Assembly: GCA_017452565.1 (NCBI GenBank)
Contig: JAFTMF010000035.1
Location: 1 to 9,090 of the forward strand
Length of the DNA: 9,090 bases
Source of the DNA: Clostridia bacterium
Lineage (GTDB): Bacteria > Bacillota > Clostridia > Oscillospirales > CAG-272
Direction of reading: 5' to 3'
Shown here: positions 1 through 6,565 of the stretch, piece by piece
Numbering within the stretch: the stretch's first letter is position 1
Layout: the number at the start of each line of letters is the position of its first letter
Translations under genes and position numbers: made by a program
The notes under the pieces: model-generated
What the model was told of the DNA's origin: nothing
The model's input: the letters and a program-made list of their open reading frames with translations, nothing else
Databases searched by the model: none

Positions 1-1
1 C

Positions 2-2191
2 AATCAAAAGGATGCAAATCTGACATTGGCGTGTGTCTACAAGCCTTTCTATAGCCCCAAAAACATCAGTCTGTACGAGCTGATATACGCATCGGATATC
101 AAAACGGAATTCCCCGATAATCCCTACCAAAACGACGGCAGTATGATGACTGCCCACCGAATCAAATCGTTGGTGCTGCAGTATTTCGGCTACGAGGTGC
201 CCCAAACTATGTTCAGGGAGCTTCTGCTGGAAGGCGTGGAGTATTTCCCCGAGTCGGATGCCTACGGATTTGCTCATACCGACACCTCCGGATTTGTTCC
301 TTCCAATCCGATGTACGGCTATCGGTTAAATGACGGTTACTGGCTCGTTCACCTTTGCGCCTTTGAGGAAGAGGGCGATCACGTGATGGTTATGCTGAAT
401 CCCCGTGTCAACGGCTTCTATATTGCGGCAGGCCAACTCGTCGATCGAAAGGATGTTTTCAAAGAGCCGGAAAGACCGGTCACGCCTCCTGTGCAATTGC
501 CCACCGAATCTATGAAAGAGACTATTCTGCGGCAATATGCCCAGAAGTACGGCAAGGACGTGTCGAAGCTGTCTTTGCGAGTCATCGGTCAGTATTCCGA
601 TAATTATATCGTATTTGTGGATGACGCCGATACCCTTTACCCTGATAAGTTCACCACGGATATGGTTGCAGGCTACGATTTCCGCTACGGAACGGCTCAG
701 ACTCTGCTGGTTTATCGTTCGCTCAACGGAAGATTCTATACGCTGTTTGACGCCTACAAAGATGGCTTGCTCACCTCTACCACCATCAGAACGCTGTATA
801 ATCAATACAAAACGAAGTACCCCGATTTGTACAATTCCGACTATTTCCATCAGGCCATCGGGCAAGAGGCCGCAAAGGCTTACGCCAAGGAATACGGCAA
901 AGATCTTTCCAAGCTATCGGTACGCGTGGCAGGCGTGTTTCTGCGCTTCGATGGCGATTACTTTGCAGTGTTCGTGGACGAAGCGGGGGTACGGTATGAA
1001 AACAAGCCCTCTCAAGAAGTGGTAGGCGGCAAAGTGTTCCGCTACAGCACCACCCAGCGGCTGTTGATTTATACCGACGGAAAATTCTACTCGCTGGCAG
1101 AGTTCTATGAGAAGGATTTGATCCCATACTCCGATCTGTACGAGCAGTATCGAACGTATCAATCCCATCTGTACGAGGACTCCTACGTTTATCCGCTGAT
1201 TGAAAAGGAAATGGTCAGCCAATACGCTCATATGTACGGCAAACAGGAATCCAAGCTGACAGCCCAGCTGATTTACACCTACACGTATCAGAACGCGGAG
1301 TGCTACGTTCTGTTTATGAACGATCAGGATCAGCCGTCGGAGAATCGGCTGATTGGCCAGCGGGTGGGGGATCACATCTTCTATTCCCGTGCGCCTCAGA
1401 CCTTGCTGGTTTATTATGACGGCAGTTTCTACACGCTCTCAAAGGCTTATGAAGACACGATGGACGTAGCGCTGTTGAACGTCCCCAAGCTGAGCACTCT
1501 GTATTTGCACTATCGCTCGCTCTATCCCGAACTGTATGAGGAATCCTATCTGCAACAGATTGCAGAGGCGGAGATCAAACAGCTTTGTGTGAAGCAGTAC
1601 GGAAAGGGAAAAGCATCGGATTACACGGTGCGCTTTATGACCTCCTATCTGGATGCCTACGTGGTTTATGTAGACGGAAAGTACGTGGCCGATCAGGCAG
1701 TTTCCGCACAGCGGGTAGGCGGACTCATTTTTGCTTATCCCGACCAAAAGGCGATGAAGGTATATTGGGACGGCAGGTTCTATGCACTTGCCGATGCATT
1801 GGAGCAGCAGGTAATAGACTACGATACGGTGAAGCGGCTGTACAGTCTCCACGAAGCGGAGCTGGTGAAGGAAATCGTCAAGGCCCATCAAAAGGCGGAT
1901 GGTTGCAGCAAAGCGGTAGACTCGCATCGGATCGAATTCGTTGCTCAAATGGATGATCGGTATGCAATCTATGTGCACTGCCCCGGATTGTCTTACACCG
2001 CCGCAATGACTACCGTGACGATTAACGGCCTGGATTTCGTCTACGGCTCTTCGCATATGATAGAAATCTATCACAACGGCAAGATGTATTCGGTTCAGTC
2101 TGCCTTTGAAAAGGGCATTCTGTCGGAAAATCAGCTTCGTTACCTTTACGAAATCCACAGAGGCAACTACGATTATCCCTACTCATCATAA
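2..2191 (+). CDS. Uncharacterised five-repeat Tyr-rich protein, 5' partial
   Basis: I do not recognise a named family. The frame is open to the left edge; codons before the TTG at 26 read NQKDANLT, so the true start, and any signal peptide, lie outside the window and TTG 26 is probably internal. Counting residues from TTG 26, about 35-140 form one N-terminal domain. A short Pro-rich linker follows (about 147-160, PERPVTPPVQLP), then five diverged tandem repeats at about 164-279, 280-393, 394-514, 515-611 and 612-721. Each repeat opens with a helix such as QYAQKYGK. It then has a strand-like V(G/A)G..F.Y segment, a LLVY.DG.FY(T/S)L..AYE core, and an LY..Y helix. No catalytic motif or membrane segment is visible. 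The repeat layout and the neighbouring lipoprotein gene suggest an exported or cell-surface protein, but this is inference. The gene ends just before an intrinsic terminator. Confidence 0.85.
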   Translation, partial: NQKDANLTLACVYKPFYSPKNISLYELIYASDIKTEFPDNPYQNDGSMMTAHRIKSLVLQYFGYEVPQTMFRELLLEGVEYFPESDAYGFAHTDTSGFVPSNPMYGYRLNDGYWLVHLCAFEEEGDHVMVMLNPRVNGFYIAAGQLVDRKDVFKEPERPVTPPVQLPTESMKETILRQYAQKYGKDVSKLSLRVIGQYSDNYIVFVDDADTLYPDKFTTDMVAGYDFRYGTAQTLLVYRSLNGRFYTLFDAYKDGLLTSTTIRTLYNQYKTKYPDLYNSDYFHQAIGQEAAKAYAKEYGKDLSKLSVRVAGVFLRFDGDYFAVFVDEAGVRYENKPSQEVVGGKVFRYSTTQRLLIYTDGKFYSLAEFYEKDLIPYSDLYEQYRTYQSHLYEDSYVYPLIEKEMVSQYAHMYGKQESKLTAQLIYTYTYQNAECYVLFMNDQDQPSENRLIGQRVGDHIFYSRAPQTLLVYYDGSFYTLSKAYEDTMDVALLNVPKLSTLYLHYRSLYPELYEESYLQQIAEAEIKQLCVKQYGKGKASDYTVRFMTSYLDAYVVYVDGKYVADQAVSAQRVGGLIFAYPDQKAMKVYWDGRFYALADALEQQVIDYDTVKRLYSLHEAELVKEIVKAHQKADGCSKAVDSHRIEFVAQMDDRYAIYVHCPGLSYTAAMTTVTINGLDFVYGSSHMIEIYHNGKMYSVQSAFEKGILSENQLRYLYEIHRGNYDYPYSS
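515..2188 (+). repeat. Five diverged protein-level tandem repeats
   Basis: The repeat units start at about 515, 863, 1205, 1568 and 1859 and run to the end of the gene. They are recognisable in protein but not obviously in DNA. Shared cores are LLVYRSLNGRFYTLFDAY, LLIYTDGKFYSLAEFY, LLVYYDGSFYTLSKAY, MKVYWDGRFYALADAL and IEIYHNGKMYSVQSAF. The first three units carry an extra segment after the LY..Y helix (for example YPDLYNSDY, HLYEDSY, YPELYEESY), which the last two lack. The divergence suggests old duplication rather than recent expansion. Confidence 0.8.
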
Positions 2192-2195
2192 CCCA

Positions 2196-2225
2196 CCGCA
2201 CCGCCAAATGGCGGTGCGGCTTTTT
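2196..2225 (+). terminator. Intrinsic terminator after the repeat-protein gene
   Basis: A perfect 10-bp GC-rich stem (2196-2205 with 2210-2219, CCGCACCGCC/GGCGGTGCGG) closes a 4-nt AAAT loop. It is followed by C and five T residues at 2221-2225. It begins 4 nt after the stop codon and separates this gene from the independently promoted lipoprotein gene. Confidence 0.93.
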
Positions 2226-2275
2226 CATTTCATTTGATTGGTAGGGAATAAATCATTGCTTTTGGATCAAAGCTC

Positions 2276-2304
2276 TTGACATTTGTTTATTGATATGATA
2301 CAAT
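2276..2304 (+). promoter_or_regulatory. Sigma-A-type promoter of the lipoprotein gene
   Basis: A perfect -35 TTGACA at 2276-2281 lies exactly 17 nt from a -10 TACAAT at 2299-2304, preceded by an extended -10 TG at 2296-2297. Transcription should start near 2311, giving a leader of about 34 nt. The ribosome binding site is AGAGGGA at 2334-2340, 4 nt before the ATG at 2345. Confidence 0.88.
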
Positions 2305-2344
2305 AGGTGTGCAAATTCAATTCAATCAATGAAAGAGGGAAGCA

Positions 2345-4156
2345 ATGAAAATCAAATATTCTGTGATTCTGTGGATGCTGATATTGGTATTGCTGAGCGT
2401 AGTTGCTTGCGATTCTTCTGACAATCATATCGGCAGTTCCGACACAACAACCGCTTCTTCCGAAGCGACGGTTACGACTACTACAACATCTGCGGTGACT
2501 ACCACCACTCCGATGCAGTCTCCGTGCGTCCACTCCTACAGCGGTTGGACGGTGATTATGAAAGCAACTTGTACTGTGGAAGGTGTGGAGCAGCGCAAAT
2601 GTTCCTCGTGTAATGCGACCCAAAACCGTTCTATTGCGAAGGTGGAGCACACTATTGCGTATACCGATCAAGTAGAACCCACCTGTAGCTCCACAGGACT
2701 TACGCAGGCTACCTTTTGCTCCGTCTGCAAGACGGTGATCTCCCCATCCCACAAGATTGATAAGCTCCCCCATACGATGGTCGAAGGAGTTTGTACGGTC
2801 TGTGGCGAAGAAGGCGGAAGCCAAGGTTTGCAATACGTTTGGAATGGCGATAAACAGTATGTGCACGGGATCGGTAGCTGTACCGATACCGTAATCTATA
2901 TTCCCACCGAGAAGGACGGGGAAAAGGTATATGGCGTTCACCACAGTGCCTTCAAAGACCAAACCCAAATCACTAAGGTGATCTTCCAAAGCGGACATAC
3001 TTTCATTGATACCTATGCCTTTGCAGGATGCACTTCTCTGGAGGAAGTGGTACTGCCGGATACGCTGGAAGTGATCGGCAGTAATGCTTTTGAAGGGTGT
3101 ACCGCTCTCACCGAGATTCGTATTCCCGCATCTGTTCGTACTTTGCAAAGTGCATTTACCGACAGCAATATCCAAACCGTTATCTTCGAAGAAGGCTTGG
3201 AAACGCTTCCTGCTCATACTTTTACAATGAATGATTATGTGAAAACCGTCGTTTTGCCTAAGAGTCTGAAAATCATCGGTGATAACGCCTTCAACGATTG
3301 CAGTGGGATTGAATCGCTGACCATTCCTGCGTCGGTAGAGGTGATTGGCGACGGTGCATTCCGAAAATGCGAATGGCTGAAGGGCAAGCTTGATCTCTCC
3401 AACGTGCGATCGATTGGCAGAAATGCGTTTTACGCTACTAAGATCACCGAATTGGTCTTGGGCGAGACCGCCATTGGCGACCGTAGCTTTAAGGCCTGCC
3501 GGGATCTGAGAACCATAACGCTGGGCGAGGGTGTCACTGCCATTGGTGCGGAAGCTTTCGGCGATTGTAAAGAACTGGTGTCCATTTATATTCCCGATTC
3601 GGTCAAGCTCTTCGGCGCCAATTGCTTTGAAGGTTGTTCAGCTCTGTATTTTGATCATTTCACCGTCCGTCCCGATATGCAGGTGAAAGCGAACGCTTTT
3701 GACAGTGTTCACTTTGAAACGCTCACCGTGCAGATCAATACGGAAAAATCCGCTTTCTACGGTGCAATTATCAACCGACTAATCATTGACGAAGGTGTGA
3801 CCGAGATTGGAGACAGTTCGTATTTGTGGGCGGAAGTGAATTCCATCAGTCTGCCCACCACCCTTGAAAAGATAGGCGAGAGCGCATTTCACGGTGTAAA
3901 GGTAGACGAAATTGAAGTGCGGTCTGCGGTAACTTTTGTCCACAGAAGCTTCAATAACTTTAAGGTAAAAACGATGATTCTTCCCGAAGGCATTGTAGTA
4001 AAGGACAGAGCTTTCTGCAATATGGATAAGCTGAATATCATTTACTATGGAGGCACTCAAGCGCAGTGGAATGCAATTTACGAAAACTACGGTACTGTGG
4101 AATCTGACAAAGACGATCTCAAGAACGTTACCGTCATTTGCTCCGACACTCAATAG
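2345..4156 (+). CDS. BspA-like leucine-rich-repeat lipoprotein with Cys/His-rich segment
   Basis: This is a predicted surface lipoprotein of 603 residues. Residues 1-21 form a signal peptide with a hydrophobic core (VILWMLILVLLSVV). The lipobox is VVAC, with Cys22 the likely lipidated residue. A Thr/Ser-rich linker (about 31-57) follows, as expected for a cell-wall spacer. Residues 61-153 hold a Cys/His-rich segment with CxH at 61-63, Cys76, CxxC at 86-89, His102, Cys114, CxxC at 125-128 and CxxC at 150-153. From about 195 to 570 there are BspA-type (LRR_5) repeats of the form L..I.IP.SV..IG..AF.GC; some units, near 265-300 and 435-475, are degenerate. The C-terminus YYGGTQAQWNAI is a common ending of clostridial members of this family. 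Such proteins are usually implicated in adhesion or ligand binding; no ligand can be named here. ATG 2345 is supported by promoter, Shine-Dalgarno site and signal peptide. Confidence 0.9.
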   Translation: MKIKYSVILWMLILVLLSVVACDSSDNHIGSSDTTTASSEATVTTTTTSAVTTTTPMQSPCVHSYSGWTVIMKATCTVEGVEQRKCSSCNATQNRSIAKVEHTIAYTDQVEPTCSSTGLTQATFCSVCKTVISPSHKIDKLPHTMVEGVCTVCGEEGGSQGLQYVWNGDKQYVHGIGSCTDTVIYIPTEKDGEKVYGVHHSAFKDQTQITKVIFQSGHTFIDTYAFAGCTSLEEVVLPDTLEVIGSNAFEGCTALTEIRIPASVRTLQSAFTDSNIQTVIFEEGLETLPAHTFTMNDYVKTVVLPKSLKIIGDNAFNDCSGIESLTIPASVEVIGDGAFRKCEWLKGKLDLSNVRSIGRNAFYATKITELVLGETAIGDRSFKACRDLRTITLGEGVTAIGAEAFGDCKELVSIYIPDSVKLFGANCFEGCSALYFDHFTVRPDMQVKANAFDSVHFETLTVQINTEKSAFYGAIINRLIIDEGVTEIGDSSYLWAEVNSISLPTTLEKIGESAFHGVKVDEIEVRSAVTFVHRSFNNFKVKTMILPEGIVVKDRAFCNMDKLNIIYYGGTQAQWNAIYENYGTVESDKDDLKNVTVICSDTQ

Positions 4157-4161
4157 AATCG

Positions 4162-4200
4162 ACCTCAGTCGCCTCCCTTCGAAAGGGGGGCGACTGAGGT
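4162..4200. repeat. 18-bp hairpin palindrome after the lipoprotein gene
   Basis: Arms 4162-4179 and 4183-4200 pair over 18 bp with one G-U (outer arms ACCTCAGTCG/CGACTGAGGT, inner CCCTT/AAGGG) around a 3-nt loop. It starts 6 nt after the stop codon. The following bases are A-rich rather than T-rich, so it is not a standard intrinsic terminator for the + strand, although it could still stabilise the 3' end or terminate weakly. It resembles dispersed REP-like palindromes; that identity is inference. Confidence 0.8.
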
Positions 4201-4202
4201 AA

Positions 4203-4252
4203 GAAATAAAGAATAATGAATAAAGAATAATGAATAATGAATAATGAATAAA
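4203..4252. repeat. GAATAAT heptamer tandem repeat
   Basis: Six head-to-tail heptamers run from 4211 to 4252 (GAATAAT, GAATAAA, GAATAAT three times, GAATAAA), with one degenerate 8-nt unit before them at 4203-4210. An inverted unit, TTTATTC, occurs at 4304-4310. This is a low-complexity minisatellite with no coding signal. Confidence 0.85.
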
Positions 4253-4259
4253 TTCGGAA

Positions 4260-4282
4260 GTTTTTCGGCGGAGTCGAAAAAC
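4260..4282. repeat. Small hairpin GTTTTTCG/CGAAAAAC
   Basis: Arms 4260-4267 and 4275-4282 pair perfectly over 8 bp around a 7-nt loop. It directly follows the heptamer run and looks like part of the same composite intergenic repeat. Confidence 0.65.
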
Positions 4283-4315
4283 AACCATAATGATTATTTC
4301 TTCTTTATTCTTTTA

Positions 4316-4340
4316 GATTTTTGGGCGAAGCCCCAAAATC
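4316..4340. repeat. Small hairpin GATTTT..GGGC/GCCC..AAAATC
   Basis: Arms 4316-4321 and 4335-4340 pair over 6 bp. After one T/C mismatch, 4323-4326 pairs with 4330-4333 around a GAA loop. It is the third palindrome in the spacer and is not followed by a T-run on the + strand. Confidence 0.6.
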
Positions 4341-4403
4341 GCCCCTTTGTCACTTCCGCCAATCTCGTACCGTGAATTTTTCGTAAATTGGGCAGAAAAT
4401 CGG

Positions 4404-4433
4404 TTGACAAACCTTGTGCTCCTATGGTATACT
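4404..4433 (+). promoter_or_regulatory. Promoter of the pyr operon
   Basis: A perfect -35 TTGACA (4404-4409) lies 18 nt from a -10 TATACT (4428-4433), with an extended -10 TG at 4425-4426. Transcription should begin near 4440, leaving only about 24 nt before the ATG at 4464. The leader is therefore too short for a PyrR-binding antiterminator/terminator pair, and I see no pyrimidine tract at the start site. Control, if any, must act at initiation, in translation or inside the operon. Confidence 0.87.
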
Positions 4434-4452
4434 AATAGAAATAGGATCTGAT

Positions 4453-4458
4453 AGGAGG
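4453..4458 (+). promoter_or_regulatory. Strong ribosome binding site for the 4464 start
   Basis: AGGAGG ends 5 nt before ATG 4464. It is the best Shine-Dalgarno sequence of the operon and places the intended pyrC start at 4464 rather than 4581, which has no comparable site. Confidence 0.9.
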
Positions 4459-4463
4459 CTACT

Positions 4464-4571
4464 ATGCTGAACGCAAAATTCAGACATTCCGCTGTATTCC
4501 ACAATGGCTCCCTCGCTCCCGCCACGATTACAGTTCGGGAGGGCGTTGTCACTTCCATTGAATCTTCCTAA
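4464..4571 (+). CDS. pyrC: N-terminal fragment of dihydroorotase, ended by in-frame TAA
   Basis: This 35-codon frame starts behind AGGAGG and encodes a peptide beginning MLNAKFRHSAVFHNGSL and ending GVVTSIESS. The pattern (A.VF..G.L.PA.I.V..G.V..I) is the usual N-terminal beta-strand region of class I dihydroorotases and related amidohydrolases. It stops at TAA 4569-4571. The rest of the enzyme continues in the same frame from codon 4572. Reading through would give 429 residues, the normal length for this family. The stop is therefore best explained as a nonsense mutation or sequence error in pyrC. Less likely options are a deliberate split gene or a translated leader with a regulatory role. 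The homology call rests on pattern recognition alone. Confidence 0.75.
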   Translation: MLNAKFRHSAVFHNGSLAPATITVREGVVTSIESS

Positions 4572-4580
4572 ACTAGCAAG

Positions 4581-5753
4581 ATGGTCAGAGAAATGATGCC
4601 CCTTACTTTTGATTTCCAAAATTGTGTGATATTCCCGACTTTTTCCGATGTGCACGTGCATTTCAGAGAGCCGGGATTTTCTTATAAAGAAACCATGGTT
4701 ACCGGTTCCAAGGCGGCGGCAAGAGGCGGCTACGGCGACGTCTGCACCATGCCCAACCTGAACCCCGTCCCCGACAGCGTGGAGCATCTTACCCAGCAGT
4801 TGAAGCTCATCGAAGAGGGTGCGGTGATCCGTGTGCATCCTTACGGCTCCATTACCGTAGGGCAGCAGGGCGAGGCCCTTGCCGATCTTGCAGGTATGGC
4901 GGACCGAGTGATCGCCTTCTCCGACGACGGCCGCGGCGTGCAATCGGATGAAATGATGCGCGCGGCAATGATCGAGGCCAAGCGGCTGGGCAAGATGATC
5001 GTTGCTCACTGCGAGGTGAACGAGCTGCTCCGTGGCGGCTACATCCACGACGGACGGTACGCCAAAGCCCACGGACACCGGGGCATCTGCTCCGAGTCCG
5101 AGTGGAAGCAGATCGAGCGGGATTTGCAGCTGGCCGAGGAGATCGGCTGTGCCTACCACGTTTGCCACATCTCCACCAAGGAGAGCGTTGCCATCATCCG
5201 TGATGCCAAGGCAAGAGGCGTAGACGTGACCTGCGAAACCGGTCCCCACTATCTGGTACTCTGCGAGGACGATCTGCAGGAGGACGGCCGCTTTAAGATG
5301 AATCCTCCCCTGCGCTCCCGTGAGGACAGAGATGCGCTGATCGAAGGCATTCTCGACGGCACCATTGATATGATCGCCACCGACCACGCTCCCCACTCCG
5401 CCGAGGAGAAGGGAAGAGGACTGGAGAAATCCGCTATGGGTGTGGTAGGTATTGAGACCGCTTTTGCGGTAATGTACACCCACTTCGTGAAAACCGGCAG
5501 ACTGTCGCTGGAAAAGCTGATGGATCTGCTCCACAACAATGCCAAGAAGCGGTTTGGCATCGGAACTGATCTTGCCGAGGGCGAAAAAGCCAACTTCACC
5601 GTATGGAATTTGGACGAGGCGTTTACCGTGAACCCCGACGAGTTCCTCTCTATGGGACGAGCCACTCCCTTTGCGGGAATGCCCCTCTGCGGCGTCTGCA
5701 AAATGACCGTAGTGGACGGTGAAATCGTCTACTGGCAAGGCGAGATCGTTTGA
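4581..5753 (+). CDS. pyrC: Dihydroorotase (class I), main part downstream of in-frame stop
   Basis: Dihydroorotase is a cytoplasmic zinc enzyme that cyclises N-carbamoyl-L-aspartate to L-dihydroorotate, the third step of UMP synthesis. Counting from ATG 4581 (390 residues), the metal-site motif DVHVHFREPG gives His25, His27 and substrate-binding Arg29. MPNLNPVPD follows at 57-65, the bridging Asp is 115/116 in FSDDG, and the other zinc ligands are His143 (AHCE) and His196 (CHIST). The catalytic Asp is 268 in ATDHAPH. Spacing matches class I enzymes, so the catalytic barrel is intact. What is missing is the first strand region, encoded in the same frame at 4464-4571 before the TAA. ATG 4581 lies 9 nt after that stop and lacks a good ribosome binding site, so expression would need reinitiation or readthrough. 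Whether the product folds is unknown. A 77-nt spacer separates it from pyrK. Confidence 0.9.
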   Translation: MVREMMPLTFDFQNCVIFPTFSDVHVHFREPGFSYKETMVTGSKAAARGGYGDVCTMPNLNPVPDSVEHLTQQLKLIEEGAVIRVHPYGSITVGQQGEALADLAGMADRVIAFSDDGRGVQSDEMMRAAMIEAKRLGKMIVAHCEVNELLRGGYIHDGRYAKAHGHRGICSESEWKQIERDLQLAEEIGCAYHVCHISTKESVAIIRDAKARGVDVTCETGPHYLVLCEDDLQEDGRFKMNPPLRSREDRDALIEGILDGTIDMIATDHAPHSAEEKGRGLEKSAMGVVGIETAFAVMYTHFVKTGRLSLEKLMDLLHNNAKKRFGIGTDLAEGEKANFTVWNLDEAFTVNPDEFLSMGRATPFAGMPLCGVCKMTVVDGEIVYWQGEIV

Positions 5754-5769
5754 TCAATGTCGATAGAAT

Positions 5770-5799
5770 CGTAGGGCGGGAGCAAGCCCCTGCCCTACG
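5770..5799. repeat. Palindromic repeat copy between pyrC and pyrK
   Basis: Arms CGTAGGGC (5770-5777) and GCCCTACG (5792-5799) pair over 8 bp, with further G-U and G-C pairs inside. The 25 nt at 5775-5799 match 8556-8580 with one mismatch (T at 5791 for C), so this is a third copy of the arm found inverted between pyrF and pyrE. It sits in the operon spacer upstream of the pyrK ribosome binding site. Confidence 0.85.
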
Positions 5800-5830
5800 G
5801 AACAGGTATTATTTTGAGAAAGGAATACCC

Positions 5831-6565
5831 ATGAAACAAGGATTTTTTGAAATACTTACCAATCGCGGGCTGACCGCCGACGTGTTCGAGATGGTGCTCG
5901 CAGGCGATACCTCCGCCATCACCGCACCCGGTCAGTTCGTGAATATTCTGCTGGACGGACTTTATCTGCGCCGTCCCATCTCGGTCTGCGACTATGATGA
6001 GAATACCCTCACCCTCGTCTACAAGGTGGTAGGCAAGGGAACCGAAAAAATGTCTGCTCTGCCCGCAGGCACGAAACTGGATATCCTTACCGGTCTGGGC
6101 AACGGCTACGATACCTCCAAGAGCGGCGATGTCCCCCTCCTCATCGGCGGCGGTGTAGGCGTGCCTCCTCTCTATCACTTGGCGAAGGTGCTCCTTTCCG
6201 AGGGCAAACAGCCGAAAGTGATTCTCGGCTTCAACAAAGCCTCCGAGATCTTCTACAAAGAGCAGTTTGAAGCGCTGGGCGTGCCCGTGTATATTGCAAC
6301 TGCCGACGGCTCTGTAGGCGTGAAGGGATTTGTGACCGATGCGCTGAAAGTCTGCGGCGACTACACTTACTTCTACACCTGCGGTCCCGAGCCGATGCTG
6401 AAGGCGCTCTACAACGCCACCGAGGCGGACGGTCAGTGCTCCTTTGAGGAGCGAATGGGCTGTGGATTCGGCGCTTGTATGGGATGCTCCTGTAAGACCA
6501 AATACGGCAACAAGCGGATCTGCAAGGACGGACCCGTACTGGAAAAGGGGGAGATCATATGGTAA
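5831..6565 (+). CDS. pyrK: Dihydroorotate dehydrogenase B, electron-transfer subunit
   Basis: PyrK carries FAD and a [2Fe-2S] cluster and passes electrons from PyrD's FMN to NAD+. The 244-residue protein has a ferredoxin-reductase fold. FAD-domain motifs are RRPISVCD (47-54) and YKVVGKGT (64-71). The nucleotide-binding domain has GGGVGVPP (106-113) and CGPEPML (184-190). The C-terminal iron-sulphur cysteines are Cys211, Cys216, Cys219 and Cys231 in MGCGFGACMGCS and RICKDGP. I chose ATG 5831, which has AGGA at 5821-5824 six nt upstream and gives a normal PyrK N-terminus (MKQGFFEI). The frame is open further upstream to a TTG at 5750, but that stretch is translated palindromic repeat. The end overlaps pyrD by 7 nt, fitting translational coupling of two subunits made in equal amounts. 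Confidence 0.95.
   Translation: MKQGFFEILTNRGLTADVFEMVLAGDTSAITAPGQFVNILLDGLYLRRPISVCDYDENTLTLVYKVVGKGTEKMSALPAGTKLDILTGLGNGYDTSKSGDVPLLIGGGVGVPPLYHLAKVLLSEGKQPKVILGFNKASEIFYKEQFEALGVPVYIATADGSVGVKGFVTDALKVCGDYTYFYTCGPEPMLKALYNATEADGQCSFEERMGCGFGACMGCSCKTKYGNKRICKDGPVLEKGEIIW

Larger units (their letters stand above)
4157..4463. other. Gene-free 307-nt spacer: palindromes, heptamer repeat, pyr promoter
   Basis: No convincing gene is present. From left to right the spacer holds an 18-bp hairpin, a run of GAATAAT heptamers, two smaller hairpins, about 60 nt in which I see nothing definite (4341-4403), and the pyr promoter with a short leader. The short reading frames here on the - strand translate the palindrome and the heptamer run and have no ribosome binding site or domain. 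Confidence 0.8.

Noticed and set aside
3779..4288. - strand frame of 169 codons ending in the lipoprotein gene
   Set aside because: Its start lies in the heptamer run and palindromes (giving IHYSLFIILYSLF-like sequence) and the rest is antisense to the LRR gene.
4203..4310. CRISPR-like array in the heptamer region
   Set aside because: The units are 7 nt without spacers, so it is a simple tandem repeat.
4464..4571. Regulatory leader peptide (attenuator type) upstream of pyrC
   Set aside because: There is no run of control codons, no terminator/antiterminator hairpin after it, and the peptide resembles the missing dihydroorotase N-terminus. It is kept only as a minor alternative.
4422..5738. 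Long open frame on the - strand (438 codons) opposite pyrC
   Set aside because: It is the complement of a GC-rich gene with clear dihydroorotase motifs. The - strand product has no recognisable domain and no ribosome binding site.
5750..5830. Extension of pyrK to TTG 5750
   Set aside because: The added 27 residues translate a palindromic repeat, whereas ATG 5831 has AGGA at good spacing and a family-typical N-terminus.
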